From positions 1 to 39,989 of the forward strand of contig VBDX01000152.1 of the NCBI GenBank assembly GCA_005881885.1: a stretch of 39,989 nucleotides of DNA. Reading direction: 5' to 3'. Each line of letters starts with the position of its first letter. Within the stretch, counting starts at the first letter, position 1. Shown here in pieces: positions 30,881 through 39,607 of the stretch. Made by a program: the position numbers and the translations under genes. The notes beneath the pieces are model-generated. The model saw only the letters and a program-made list of their open reading frames with translations. It did not search any database and had not been told where the DNA came from. This DNA comes from Chloroflexota bacterium (GTDB lineage Bacteria; Chloroflexota; Limnocylindria; P2-11E).

Positions 30881-32013
30881 TGCGCCTTCATGAACTCGCG
30901 GATCGCCGTCGCGACGCGGTCCACCTGCTCGTCGGTGAGCTCTGGGAACATCGGGATCGACAAGACCTCGCCGGCGACCTTTTCGGTGACCGGGAGGTCG
31001 CCCTTGCGGTATCCCAGGAACTCGGCCGACTGCTGGAGGTGGATGGGCACGGGGTAGTGGATCTGTGTCCCGATGCCGTGCTCGCCGAGGTATGTGCGCA
31101 GGTCGTCGCGCCGTCCGCCCGTCACGCGGATCGTGTACGTGTAGAAGACGTGGCGGCGGATATCCGCCGGGATCTCCGGCGGGATTACACCTGACCCACG
31201 CAGCCGCTCGTCGTACTTTCGCGCGATCTCGCGCCGCCGCGCGTTCCACTGCTCCAGGCGGCGCAGCTTGATGCGGAGTATCGCCGCCTGTAGCTCATCC
31301 AGCCGCGCGTTGTAGCCGATGACCGGGTGGTAGTAGCGCGTCGACTGACCGTGCTCGCGGAGCGCGCGCAGCTCGTCCGCGAGCCGATCGTCGTTCGTCG
31401 TGATGCTGCCGGCCTCGCCGTACGCGCCCAGATTCTTCGAGCAGTAGAAGGAGAAGCAGTTGACGCGGCCCGCGGCGCCGGCCTTCTGCCCATCGTCGAG
31501 CAGGGCGCCGTGAGCCTGCGCCGCGTCCTCGATGATCGTGATGTTGCGGTCCTGCGCGATCTGCCGCAGCGGCTTCATGTCCACGCCGCGGCCGTAGAGG
31601 TGGACCGGGATGATCGCCTTCGTCCGAGGCGTGATCGCCGCGGCCACGGCTGCCGGGTCGATGAGCATGCTGCGCTCCTCGATCTCGACGAGGATCGGCC
31701 TGGCGTTCGCATACAGGATGGCCTCGACCGTCGCGAAGAACGTGTGCGACACCGTGATGACCTCATCACCCGACGAGACCCCGCATGCGCGAATCGCGAG
31801 CTGCAGCGCATCGGTGCCCGAGCCGACGCCGATAGCGTGCTTGGTGCCGATGTAGGACGCGAACTCCTGATCGAACGCTTTCACGTTTGGCCCGATCGTG
31901 AGCTGCATGCTGTCGAGGACCTCGTCGATCGCTTTCCGAACCTCATCGCGGATCGTCGCGTACTGAGCGCGCAGGTCGACGAGCGGGATCTCTTGCGTGG
32001 CGATGGCTGTCAT
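30877..32013 (-). CDS. WbpE/WlbC-like UDP-sugar C3 aminotransferase (DegT family)
   Basis: A 378-residue DegT aminotransferase. The opening IPLVDLRAQYATIRDEVRKAI, then LTIGPNVKAFDQEFASYIG, VGSGTDALQLAIRA, ITVSHTFFATVEAI and AIIPVHLYGRGVDMKPL precede IIEDAAQAHGA and FSFYCSKNLGAYGEAGSI, with PLP-Lys193. The late part TQIHYPVPIHLQQSAEFLGY is characteristic of the group that forms the 3-amino sugar in UDP-2,3-diacetamido-glucuronate and related pathways (WbpE, WlbC). Together with the WbpD-like and WbpB-like genes just upstream, this makes a three-step set. The start is ATG 32013 with AAGGAG about 11 bases upstream; it overlaps the DinB stop by 4 bases. Confidence 0.9.
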   Translation of the reverse strand: MTAIATQEIPLVDLRAQYATIRDEVRKAIDEVLDSMQLTIGPNVKAFDQEFASYIGTKHAIGVGSGTDALQLAIRACGVSSGDEVITVSHTFFATVEAILYANARPILVEIEERSMLIDPAAVAAAITPRTKAIIPVHLYGRGVDMKPLRQIAQDRNITIIEDAAQAHGALLDDGQKAGAAGRVNCFSFYCSKNLGAYGEAGSITTNDDRLADELRALREHGQSTRYYHPVIGYNARLDELQAAILRIKLRRLEQWNARRREIARKYDERLRGSGVIPPEIPADIRRHVFYTYTIRVTGGRRDDLRTYLGEHGIGTQIHYPVPIHLQQSAEFLGYRKGDLPVTEKVAGEVLSIPMFPELTDEQVDRVATAIREFMKAH

Positions 32014-32537
32014 GTCGTTGTTGTCTCCTTCAAAGCTTCCTCGATGTCGTGACGATGGCGTTGCAGATGGATGACGCCCGGCACGGCGAAGTGCAGCTGC
32101 AGACCCTCCGGTCCGTCGCCCCCGAGCAGCTGGTCTGCTCGGAGCGCGCGGACCGCGGCCATCATTCGCGAATGTGCTTCGAGCCATCGCTTCCAGCGGT
32201 CGGCCATGGGTCGTTGCCGCCACGCCTCATGCGTCGCCGCGTTCTGCTCGTCGGTCGATAGGAGTATCCCGACAAAGGCACGCGATCCCCGCTGGTCGGG
32301 CGCCCCGCCCTCCCTCGCGATCTTCTCGGCGACGCGGCCGGCGAGCTCCTGCCACCACGCCAGGTGCGGGATCATGTCGCGGACCCGCCACCCTGGGCCT
32401 TCGCCGAAGACGGGCCGGTCGAGGTCGCGATCATCGAGCGATCGCAGCCACTCGTCGAGGTCATGCCATTCACGCTCGAGCGCACCGATCGCGGCCCGCT
32501 GGTCCGGCGTCGTAACGTCGACCGCTGGGTCGCTCAC
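32010..32537 (-). CDS. DinB-fold protein
   Basis: A 175-residue four-helix-bundle protein of the DinB / mycothiol-maleylpyruvate-isomerase-N superfamily. Signature elements: [34 protein letters not shown] (first metal His) and [15 protein letters not shown] (further His/Asp). Members bind a divalent metal and often act as thiol-dependent transferases or isomerases, but the substrate here is unknown. The protein is oddly placed: it sits in the middle of a sugar-nucleotide operon, GTG 32537 overlapping the N-acetyltransferase stop and its own stop overlapping the aminotransferase start (both 4 bases). Confidence 0.8.
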   Translation of the reverse strand: MSDPAVDVTTPDQRAAIGALEREWHDLDEWLRSLDDRDLDRPVFGEGPGWRVRDMIPHLAWWQELAGRVAEKIAREGGAPDQRGSRAFVGILLSTDEQNAATHEAWRQRPMADRWKRWLEAHSRMMAAVRALRADQLLGGDGPEGLQLHFAVPGVIHLQRHRHDIEEALKETTTT

Positions 32538-33133
32538 GTCGCGCGCTCCGGCCCGCAGCGCGCGCAGCGGAGCTCCGTTCCCGGAGCGGGAAACATCTCC
32601 GAGCGCTCGCGGCCGCAGGCGCAGATCCAGCCGATGTGCCGGGCGGGATTCCCGACGACGAGCTCATGCGGGGGCAGGTCGCGCGTCACGACCGCTCCCG
32701 CGCCGACCATGGCGTAGCGGCCGATCTCGACCCCCGGGAGCACGATCGCTCCGGCTCCGATCGATGCGCCGCGCCGTACCGTCGTGTGCCCGAGCTCCCA
32801 GTCGTCGGCGGTCTGCAGCGTGCCGTCGGGGTTCGTCGCGCGCGGGCGGCGATCGTTCGTGAAGACAACGTGCGGTCCCACGAATACGCCCTCCTCGAGC
32901 GTGAGCCCCTCGAACAGCGAAGCGTTGTTCTCGATCTTGCAGCGATCGCCGATCACCACACCCGCACCGACGTAGACGCCTTTGCCGACATTGCACTCAC
33001 GGCCGATGCGCGCGCCCTCGCGGACCTGCGCGTGATGCCAGACTCGCGTCCCGACGCCGATCCGCGCGTCCGCCGCGACGACGGCGGTGTCGGCGACCGA
33101 CGCGGGCCGCGCCTCGGGCCGGGTCGCGGTCAC
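32534..33133 (-). CDS. WbpD/WlbB-like UDP-3-amino-sugar N-acetyltransferase
   Basis: A 199-residue left-handed beta-helix N-acetyltransferase. It matches the WbpD/WlbB type closely: [68 protein letters not shown], then [53 protein letters not shown]. Those enzymes acetylate the 3-amino group of UDP-2-acetamido-3-amino-2,3-dideoxy-glucuronate. The C-terminus adds a CxC...CxxC knuckle (CACG, CARCG) that could bind zinc, common in this family. GTG 33133 overlaps the oxidoreductase stop by 4 bases. Adjacent WbpB- and WbpE-like genes support the assignment. Confidence 0.9.
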   Translation of the reverse strand: MTATRPEARPASVADTAVVAADARIGVGTRVWHHAQVREGARIGRECNVGKGVYVGAGVVIGDRCKIENNASLFEGLTLEEGVFVGPHVVFTNDRRPRATNPDGTLQTADDWELGHTTVRRGASIGAGAIVLPGVEIGRYAMVGAGAVVTRDLPPHELVVGNPARHIGWICACGRERSEMFPAPGTELRCARCGPERAT

Positions 33134-34149
33134 GCGCGCACCGCCTCCGGCCGGTACGCGACGCGAGCGCCACCCGAGCGGAGCGAACGCATACCCGCCT
33201 CGAGCACGCGGACGACGCGAAGTCCGACCTCGCCGCCGCTGCGCGGCTTCGTGCCGTCGCGGACGCACTCGACGAAGTGCCGCACCTCGAGCTGCAGCGC
33301 CTCGGTGACATCGATGCGCGGGCTGTGGATATCGCCAGCGCGGTAGCTGCGCCGCAGGTCATCACCCGAAAGCTTCTCGACTCCGTGGTCGTAGACCTTC
33401 ACCTTCTCAACGGCCTGCACGTCGTCGTAGACCACCATCTTCCGCGAGCCGATCACCGTCATCGTGCGGAGCTTGCTCGGCGCGAGCCAAGAGAGATGCG
33501 CGTGCGCAATCGCACCGGAGGGGAATCCGATCATGAGGAACACGACGTCCTCGATACTGGGCTGCACGTAACACGCGCCCATGCACTGGACCCAGGACGG
33601 CTCTTCGTCAAGCCAGTACAGGGTGATCGAGATGTCGTGCGGCCCAAGATCCCAGAGCACGTTGATGTCGAACTGGTGGAGGCCGAGGTTGACGCGCTGG
33701 CTGTCGATGTAATGGATGCGGCCGATGCCGCCCGCCTCCAGGATCTCCTTCACCCGCACCACGGCCGGGTTGTAGACGAAGGTGTGGCCGACCATGAGGG
33801 TCTTCCCGGCACGTTCGGCGGCGCGGACGATCGCCTCGGCATCGGCGACGGTCCCGGCGAGCGGCTTCTCGACGAACACGTGCTTACCGGCGGCGAAGGC
33901 TTCCTCGGCGATCGTGCGGTGCGTGCCCACCGGGGTCGCGATGCAGATCGCGTCGATCTTGCTGTCGTCCAGGAGCTCGTGATGGTCCCTCGTCATGCGC
34001 ACGGCCGGAAATCGCTTGCGGAGGCGTTCGAGACGCTCCTCGGAAAGGTCGGCTACCGCGACCGGCTCGGCGCCGGGCGCTTCGCTCAGGTTCCGCACGA
34101 TATTCGGTCCCCAGTAGCCCGCCCCGATCACACCCACCCGGAGCGTCAC
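33130..34149 (-). CDS. Gfo/Idh/MocA oxidoreductase, WbpB/WlbA-like
   Basis: A 339-residue NAD(P)-dependent oxidoreductase. The Rossmann start [21 protein letters not shown], then [67 protein letters not shown] and the catalytic region [15 protein letters not shown] identify the group. The EKP motif (about residue 96) and LGPHD His are typical. In the UDP-2,3-diacetamido-glucuronate path the WbpB-type enzyme oxidises C3 of UDP-GlcNAc-uronate; that role is inferred from the neighbours. GTG 34149 overlaps the FAD oxidoreductase stop by 4 bases. Confidence 0.88.
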   Translation of the reverse strand: MTLRVGVIGAGYWGPNIVRNLSEAPGAEPVAVADLSEERLERLRKRFPAVRMTRDHHELLDDSKIDAICIATPVGTHRTIAEEAFAAGKHVFVEKPLAGTVADAEAIVRAAERAGKTLMVGHTFVYNPAVVRVKEILEAGGIGRIHYIDSQRVNLGLHQFDINVLWDLGPHDISITLYWLDEEPSWVQCMGACYVQPSIEDVVFLMIGFPSGAIAHAHLSWLAPSKLRTMTVIGSRKMVVYDDVQAVEKVKVYDHGVEKLSGDDLRRSYRAGDIHSPRIDVTEALQLEVRHFVECVRDGTKPRSGGEVGLRVVRVLEAGMRSLRSGGARVAYRPEAVRA

Positions 34150-35657
34150 GCGAACACCCGGTCCTCATAGGGAATGTTTCCGATCGCCTCCGCCTTGCGT
34201 CTCCGGGACAGGAAGTGGTCGGCCATGGCGAGCCCCATCTCGGAGGCGATGTCCATGTCGACGTACTTATACAGCCCCTGCCTTCCACCGGTGACGAGAT
34301 TGTCGAACCGGAGGAGCTCCTTCATGAGCGTGTCAATGGCGCGCTCGTAGCCGACCATGTACACGGGGTATCCGAACGTCGATCGGAGCACCACCGATTC
34401 GGCGAGCTCGGTCTCCTTCATGAACCCTTCCTCGGCCAGCTCCGCTGCGCAGACCCGACCCAGCTCGTCCGCAGACGCATTCCAGATACGGTCGCCGACG
34501 TCACAGGTGATGTCGCAAAGCAGGATCGTCTCGTCAGGCCCGCACACCTCGCTCCCACCGTAGTTCCGCGTCTCGCTCAGACGGTTGAACGTCTTGTTCG
34601 TAAAGTAGATCGACTGGGCAGGCAGCGCCTGCGGCCGTTTCACCCGCAGGCCGACGATGGAGAGCGCGCGGAAGCGCAGGAAGCGTGCCGCCGCCTTGGC
34701 TTGGTCCGAAACCGCATCGCCGAGCAGATCGATCAGCGCCGGCAGCGGGATCGAGTTCACGACGCGATCGCAGGCGATCCGCTGCTCCGGCGACCGCGCG
34801 GCGGCGAACGGGTTCCCCTTCTCCTCGGTCCCGGTGGCGAGCAGCGCGAGCTGACCGTCGAGATCGGTGCGCGGGACCTTCCGGTAGCGGATCGCGACGA
34901 CGCGATCGCCGTCGACTTCGATGGCCGTCGCTAGCGCGCCGGTGCAGATCTCGTTCGCGGGGCTCGCCTTCTTGATCCGCTCGGCCATGCGCTGCGAGAT
35001 GAGGCCCGCGCCGCGCGGCGGGTAGAAGAGCTCGACGACGAGCGGCGCGTAACGATGCTCCGTTCCGGTGATCTTCGCGCGTCCCTTGCGCAGGCTCGAG
35101 ACGACAACTTTCGCGAGCGAGATGTGCGGGATGCGGTGCTGCGCGAACGACGCGGCGAGGTTCGAGGGCGGGACTCCCCAGACCTTGGTCGTGTACGGGC
35201 CGAAGAAAAGGGAGTAGAGCGTGCGGCCCATGGCCTGCACCACCCAGTCCTCGGCCGACACGAGCGCGCGCGGACGGATGCGGCGGCGGATGCTCTCGAC
35301 GGTGTAGTCGGCGAATGCCCGCGCGGCGAGAAGCGGGGACATCGACTTCGCGATGTCGAGCGCCTCGAGCGGGTACTTGTAGTACTTGCCGCGGAACTTG
35401 ATGCGGACGTTCTTGCCGCGCGCCGGGAAGCCGTCGGACGCGATCTCCTTGAACATGTCGAGCACGCGCTGGTTGCGGGCGTGATACGCGTGCGGGCCGA
35501 AATCGAATCCCGCGCCCGTTTCGCCGCGCAGGGTCGTGGCGAGGCCGCCCAGGAAGTGCTGAGCTTCGAGGAGCGTGACCTGCTCGCCATGTTCAGCGAG
35601 GGAGAACCCGGCGGCGAGCCCGCAGATGCCGCCGCCGAGCACGACGGTGTGGCTCAA
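34146..35657 (-). CDS. FAD-dependent oxidoreductase of the UDP-galactopyranose-mutase/amine-oxidase type
   Basis: A 503-residue flavoprotein. The N-terminal FAD motif VVLGGGICGLAAGFSLAEHG and EAQHFLGGLATTLRG, FDFGPHAYHAR and the ending VTGGRQGLYKYVDMDIASEMGLAMADHFL are typical of the protoporphyrinogen-oxidase/UDP-galactopyranose-mutase-like proteins found with polysaccharide genes. A role as a mutase or sugar oxidase is possible but not proven. The start is TTG 35657. No ribosome site is seen; a 9-bp hairpin lies five bases upstream. It is the first gene of the sugar operon; all seven following junctions are 4-base overlaps. Confidence 0.8.
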   Translation of the reverse strand: MSHTVVLGGGICGLAAGFSLAEHGEQVTLLEAQHFLGGLATTLRGETGAGFDFGPHAYHARNQRVLDMFKEIASDGFPARGKNVRIKFRGKYYKYPLEALDIAKSMSPLLAARAFADYTVESIRRRIRPRALVSAEDWVVQAMGRTLYSLFFGPYTTKVWGVPPSNLAASFAQHRIPHISLAKVVVSSLRKGRAKITGTEHRYAPLVVELFYPPRGAGLISQRMAERIKKASPANEICTGALATAIEVDGDRVVAIRYRKVPRTDLDGQLALLATGTEEKGNPFAAARSPEQRIACDRVVNSIPLPALIDLLGDAVSDQAKAAARFLRFRALSIVGLRVKRPQALPAQSIYFTNKTFNRLSETRNYGGSEVCGPDETILLCDITCDVGDRIWNASADELGRVCAAELAEEGFMKETELAESVVLRSTFGYPVYMVGYERAIDTLMKELLRFDNLVTGGRQGLYKYVDMDIASEMGLAMADHFLSRRRKAEAIGNIPYEDRVFA

Positions 35658-35662
35658 GAAGG

Positions 35663-35687
35663 ACCAATTCTAGGATTCAGGATTGGT
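35663..35687. promoter_or_regulatory. Hairpin or operator-like repeat just upstream of the sugar operon
   Basis: ACCAATTCT, seven bases, AGGATTGGT: a 9-bp inverted repeat with one G-U, also holding the direct repeat AGGATTC-AGGATTG. It sits five bases upstream of the TTG start of the first gene. It could hide or replace the ribosome site, or serve as an operator. No conserved regulator is visible nearby. Confidence 0.4.
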
Positions 35688-35795
35688 TGCTGTTCAGGCG
35701 TGAGGGTCGGCGATGACCGCGTGGATGGCTTCATCGGCGGCCAAACTGAGACGCAAGGTCCGTACCGGGTGATGTGAGCCCAGCCAAGACGCGGA

Positions 35796-35972
35796 CTAGT
35801 TCTTTGAAGCTCGACGCTTCTTCGCGATCGCTGAGCCTCGACGCGGCTCGACGAGGGGCCCGCGCGCACGCCGGATGATGGCAGCAGGTCGCTCCCGTGC
35901 AGGAAGCGCCGGGCCCGGCGGGAGCCTGCGCAGGCGGTCCCGCAACTCTTCAAGCGTCGGCCTCTTCTTCAT
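35796..35972 (-). CDS. Small very basic protein (58 aa), downstream of UPF0182
   Basis: A 58-residue reading frame from ATG 35972 to TAG 35796, starting just two bases after the UPF0182 stop (35975). It reads MKKRPTLEELRDRLRRLPPG, then a Pro/Ala/Arg stretch with RRARGPLVEPRRGS, and ends IAKKRRASKN. The first 18 residues look like an amphipathic helix (TLEELRDRLRRL); the rest is rich in Arg and Lys. Tight coupling to the gene upstream and protein-like start suggest it is real, but there is no known family. It could be a small nucleic-acid-binding or accessory peptide. The rest of the gap (35658-35795) shows only the hairpin at 35663-35687. Confidence 0.5.
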   Translation of the reverse strand: MKKRPTLEELRDRLRRLPPGPALPARERPAAIIRRARGPLVEPRRGSAIAKKRRASKN

Positions 35973-35974
35973 AC

Positions 35975-38866
35975 CTATTGCCCCGTGGCCGCGCGGAGCT
36001 TCGCGAGATCGTCCTCGAGCAGCTTGAGCTGACGCCCGTACTCGGCGAAGTCGCCGCTCTTGAGCGCGGCCTGTGCCGCGTTGTAGTGATCGGTCGCCGA
36101 CTTCACGAGGGCGCTGATCACCGAGGCCGGCGGCGTCGTGGAGGGCGGCGGCGTCGTGGAGGGCGGCGGCGTCGTGGTCGGCGGTGGCTGCTGCTGCGCG
36201 CCGAAGAGCGCGTCGAGCGACTTCTCGAAGGACTCGGTCATGACGACGCGGCCCTGCGTCGCGAGGATCACGCGTTGGAGCTCCGGGATACGGCTCGTCG
36301 ACGCCGCTTGGACGAAGACCGCCTCGACGTAGAGGAAGCTGCTGCCCACGGGCAGGACGAGCAAGTTCCCGCGGATGCAGTTCCCCGGCGACGGACAGAG
36401 CAGAGTGAGCTGCGAGCGGATGGTCGAATCGGCGTCGATCAGGTTCTCGACATTGAGCGGCCCGCTGATCGGACGGTCGCGCGAGAAGGTGAGGACGCGG
36501 AGCTTGCCGTAGTCGGGCGCATCGGCGCGTCCGGCGATCCAGCCGACCATATTGTTCCGTTCACCCCCGGCCGGAGTCATCGGCACGAACAACACGAACT
36601 CGGGACGATCCGAGCCGGGGAGCCGGGTCGTGACGTAGTACGGCTCGATCGGTTGCGCCGCGCCACCCTGCGTGAAGATCTCGCTCGCGATCTTCCACGC
36701 GTCCGTCCGGTTGTAGAAGTCGTCGGGATTCGTCATGTGGTACAGCGCGAAGATCTGCGCCTGAATGCTGAAGAGCGCCTCGGGATAGCGGATGTGATCC
36801 TTGAGCGCCTGGGGCATGTCGGCGATCGACTTGAAGAGTGACGGGTAGATCGCTCTCAGGTTGCGGATGACGGGATCCTGCTCGTCGATGACGTAGTAGC
36901 TGATCGTCCCGTCGTAGGCGTCGGTGACGACCTTGACGCTGTTCCGCACGTAGTTGAGGCGTCCGCCGGCGATCGATGTGGGTCCGGTGCCGAGCGCGTT
37001 GAAGCTCTCGCTGTAGGGATAGTGGTCGCCGGTGGTGAACGCGTCGTTGATCCAGTACATCTTCCCGTTGGCGACGACGAGGTACGGATCGGGGTCGTAT
37101 TCCAAGAACGGCGCGATGAACCGTTCTCGCGGGAGGATCTGACGGCGGAAGAGGACCTTGCTCGATCCGGTGATCTGGTTCGACACGAGCACGTTCGTGT
37201 CGCCGAAGCGGATTGTGAAGAGCAGTCGGTCCCAAAGCGACCCCACGCCCACGCCACCCTTTCCACTGAAGCGCGTCGTGACGTTGCCCTGGTCGGTCGT
37301 GTAGTCGAACTCGTCCTGCGCGGTGTCGACGATGACGTACTCGCTCGTCAGCTCTCCGTAGTACATGCGCGGCTGATCGATCTTGGGCTCGCCCGTGGGC
37401 GGGATGCCCTTCAGCGAGAACTGTGGGCTCCCGTCCGCCGCGACCGCCCCAACCGGGTTGGCGACGGCGCCAATGCCGTGAGTGAAGACCAGGTGGCGGT
37501 TCACCCAGGTCTGCGCGGGGAGCCGGTTGGAGGAGAGCTCGCGCGCTGAGAGCATGAGCGGGGTCTCCTTGCCCCCGAGCTGGTAGCGATCGATGTCGAC
37601 GTCGACGAACGTGTACTGCGTACGAAGAGCCTGGAGCTGGTCGAAAGCCTGCTGCAGGGGTCGATAGTCCCAGAGCCGCACCGTCGACGTGTCCGAGAGC
37701 GTCGCCCGAACTTCCGCCGGCGTCGGGGTGTCCGCGACGTTGAACGCGCTCTCGTCGACGGTGTTGAGCGAATACGCCGCGCGCGTCGCGGCGATGTTTC
37801 GCAGGATGTACGGCCGCTCCTTGTTCAGCTGGTCCGGCTGGACGATGAAGTTCTGGATCAGCGCGGGATAGACGCCGCCGACGACGAGCGTCGCGACGAA
37901 CCAGAGGACGATCGCACCGCCGAGGATCCAGAGCGTGCCGCGGAAGGCGTTGGCGAAGCACGCGAGCGCCGCGACGCCGACGATCACGCTGAGGATCGTG
38001 AGTGCGGGCAGGCGCGCCGTGATGCTGGTGTAGCCCGCGCCGACGAGCACGTTCTCCTGGCGGAAGAGGAGATCGAACCGGTCGAGGAAGTAGCCGCCGG
38101 CGATCAGCGCCAGGAAGAGCCCGCCGAGGATCGACAGATGCGCGCGGGCCGGCCGCGCCAGCGCAAGCGCGGTCCGCCCCGCGACGCGCAGATCGGCGCT
38201 GGCGAGGGATCCGGTCGCGACGCCGATGACCCCCCGCGTGAAGTACAGCGTGACGACGCCGATGGCGATCACGATCAGCGCGACGAGGAGCCAGCCACGC
38301 ACGAATTCGAGGACGGGCAGCGTGAAGAAGTAGAAGCCGATATCGGTACCGAAGACCGGATCGGCGATCCCAAATGGGACCTGGTTCACGTACCGCAGGA
38401 GCATGTCCCACTCGTCGCCGCCGGCGAGACCGAAGAAGAATGCCGGGATCAGGAGTAGCCACATGTAGCGCAGCGTCGACGAGAGCGCGCCGCGCCGGCG
38501 GCGCTCGGCATCGACCACGACGCGGGGCACCTGCGGACGAAGCGCGAAGTAGAGGTTAGGTATCGCGAGGATGAAGAAGACCACGGCGAAAACGGCGAAC
38601 GCGTAGAAGCCCGCGGTGAAGCGACGCAGGTACACCGCTTCGAGGCCGAGGCTGCGGAACCAGAGCAGGTCCGTAAGGAAGCCGACGATCGGCCCGATGA
38701 ACAGGGGAATGAGGATGAGAACGACGAGCACCGCGGTGATGAGCACGGCGCGCCGTGACGGCCCGGGTACGCGCGTGCCACGACCGAATCCGGAGAGGTC
38801 GATATTCGACCAATCGATATTCCCCCAGTCCCGTCCACCGTCACCGCCACGACCGCGGTCGCGCAT
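35975..38866 (-). CDS. UPF0182 family large membrane protein
   Basis: A 963-residue UPF0182 (COG1615) protein. After a Gly/Arg/Asp-rich start (MRDRGRGGDGGRDWGNIDWS) come about seven hydrophobic spans in residues ~40-330, including LLWFRSLGLEAVYLRRF and DPVFGTDIGFYFFTLPVLEF, which are typical of the family. A large extracytoplasmic region follows (about 340-890) with NIAATRAAYSLNTVDE, MYYGELTSEYVIVDT and YPYSESFNALGTGPTSIAGG. The tail has a Pro/Thr/Ser linker encoded by an 18-bp repeat, then a helical end, LKSGDFAEYGRQLKLLEDDL, as usual. Function is unknown; the family is widespread in Actinobacteria, Cyanobacteria and Chloroflexota. ATG 38866 has no ribosome site. It diverges from the gene at 38935 with a 68-base gap. 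Confidence 0.92.
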   Translation of the reverse strand: MRDRGRGGDGGRDWGNIDWSNIDLSGFGRGTRVPGPSRRAVLITAVLVVLILIPLFIGPIVGFLTDLLWFRSLGLEAVYLRRFTAGFYAFAVFAVVFFILAIPNLYFALRPQVPRVVVDAERRRRGALSSTLRYMWLLLIPAFFFGLAGGDEWDMLLRYVNQVPFGIADPVFGTDIGFYFFTLPVLEFVRGWLLVALIVIAIGVVTLYFTRGVIGVATGSLASADLRVAGRTALALARPARAHLSILGGLFLALIAGGYFLDRFDLLFRQENVLVGAGYTSITARLPALTILSVIVGVAALACFANAFRGTLWILGGAIVLWFVATLVVGGVYPALIQNFIVQPDQLNKERPYILRNIAATRAAYSLNTVDESAFNVADTPTPAEVRATLSDTSTVRLWDYRPLQQAFDQLQALRTQYTFVDVDIDRYQLGGKETPLMLSARELSSNRLPAQTWVNRHLVFTHGIGAVANPVGAVAADGSPQFSLKGIPPTGEPKIDQPRMYYGELTSEYVIVDTAQDEFDYTTDQGNVTTRFSGKGGVGVGSLWDRLLFTIRFGDTNVLVSNQITGSSKVLFRRQILPRERFIAPFLEYDPDPYLVVANGKMYWINDAFTTGDHYPYSESFNALGTGPTSIAGGRLNYVRNSVKVVTDAYDGTISYYVIDEQDPVIRNLRAIYPSLFKSIADMPQALKDHIRYPEALFSIQAQIFALYHMTNPDDFYNRTDAWKIASEIFTQGGAAQPIEPYYVTTRLPGSDRPEFVLFVPMTPAGGERNNMVGWIAGRADAPDYGKLRVLTFSRDRPISGPLNVENLIDADSTIRSQLTLLCPSPGNCIRGNLLVLPVGSSFLYVEAVFVQAASTSRIPELQRVILATQGRVVMTESFEKSLDALFGAQQQPPPTTTPPPSTTPPPSTTPPASVISALVKSATDHYNAAQAALKSGDFAEYGRQLKLLEDDLAKLRAATGQ
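36131..36184. repeat. Three 18-bp tandem units in the UPF0182 gene
   Basis: Units begin at 36131, 36149 and 36167; the first two are identical (CGGCGTCGTGGAGGGCGG) and the third has two mismatches. On the coding strand they give a six-residue PPPSTT-type proline-rich spacer before the last helical segment. Copy number may vary between strains. Confidence 0.8.
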
Positions 38867-38934
38867 CGGTTTCAGGGTAATGGCAACTGACTGACACCCG
38901 TCGGAAGCCGGCCGCTGCCCGCGTTAATGAGAAG

Positions 38935-39546
38935 ATGGACCTCATCTCCCTCCTACGACGCTATTTCCCAAAGGTCCGCCGCTACCTGCCGATCGTCGGC
39001 ACGGCCGCGATCCTCGCGACGGTCCTCATGTACGCCGTGCTCGCGGCCGGACCGCGCACGTACACAGGCGCTGAGCTGGGCGTGACCGGGCCGGCTCCCA
39101 GCGGCGAACCGCGCGCGACGCCCGCGGCAAGAGCGACCACTGACCCCACGCCGAGCGAAGTCCCGACGCCAGAAGCGACCCAGGCGCCACCAGAAACGGC
39201 AGCGCCGACCGAAGAGCCTCCGCCGCCTCCGCCGCCGCCCACGCGGCGACCGACCGCACCGCCGCCGCCTCCACCGACGGCGCCACCGAATCCGAGCGGG
39301 CTGGGCATCGGCGGGCGCGTGACCAATTCGTCCGGAGCCGGCTACGGCGGCGTGTGCGTCACGATCGGCCCGCCGATCCGCTGTGCGACCACGACCGCGG
39401 CCAACGGGACCTACTACGTCTCACTCGACAGCGCTCCCGCCGGCTTGGCGTGGGATGTGCGATTCCTCGTCGGCGGTGTCGTCAAGGTCGAGCGGCTCGG
39501 CGTCGTGGTCAGCGGTCCCGTCACCATCAACGCGACGATTCCCTAG
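38935..39546 (+). CDS. Membrane-anchored proline-rich protein with a carboxypeptidase-regulatory-like domain
   Basis: A 203-residue protein. Residues 1-20 are basic (MDLISLLRRYFPKVRRYLP), then one membrane span (about 19-39, VGTAAILATVLMYAVLAAG). A long Pro/Thr/Ala/Glu linker (about 50-120) contains polyproline runs (PPPPPPPP). The C-terminal ~85 residues (LGIGGRVTNSSGAGYGGVCVTIG, then TTTAANGTYYVSL) form a carboxypeptidase-regulatory or SpaA-like beta sandwich with a conserved 'G.v.n..g....gvcV' start. The linker probably crosses a cell wall or thick surface layer and exposes the domain. A similar domain is in the lipoprotein at 474. ATG 38935 is preceded by GAGAAG. Confidence 0.72.
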   Translation: MDLISLLRRYFPKVRRYLPIVGTAAILATVLMYAVLAAGPRTYTGAELGVTGPAPSGEPRATPAARATTDPTPSEVPTPEATQAPPETAAPTEEPPPPPPPPTRRPTAPPPPPPTAPPNPSGLGIGGRVTNSSGAGYGGVCVTIGPPIRCATTTAANGTYYVSLDSAPAGLAWDVRFLVGGVVKVERLGVVVSGPVTINATIP

Positions 39547-39581
39547 CAAGCGTCGCGGACACGCCGCGCGCGACTCTCTGG

Positions 39582-39587
39582 GATAAT
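39582..39587 (+). promoter_or_regulatory. -10-like element before the last lipoprotein gene
   Basis: GATAAT, close to the bacterial -10 consensus, lies 20 bases before ATG 39608 with GGGAG between. No convincing -35 is seen (GGACAC lies 19 bases upstream). A start of transcription about 7 bases downstream would leave a very short leader. Confidence 0.35.
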
Positions 39588-39607
39588 CTCGCGTTGGTGG
39601 GAGCGTC

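Noticed and set aside
30881-31249. Longer N-terminus for the acyltransferase at 30203
   Set aside because: The extra sequence is Arg/Pro-rich and antisense-like to nothing of its own; it is the aminotransferase gene read in another frame. TTG 30880 with its 4-base overlap fits better.
36131-36184. Tandem repeats as a possible CRISPR or regulatory array
   Set aside because: Units abut without spacers and encode a proline-rich linker in frame.
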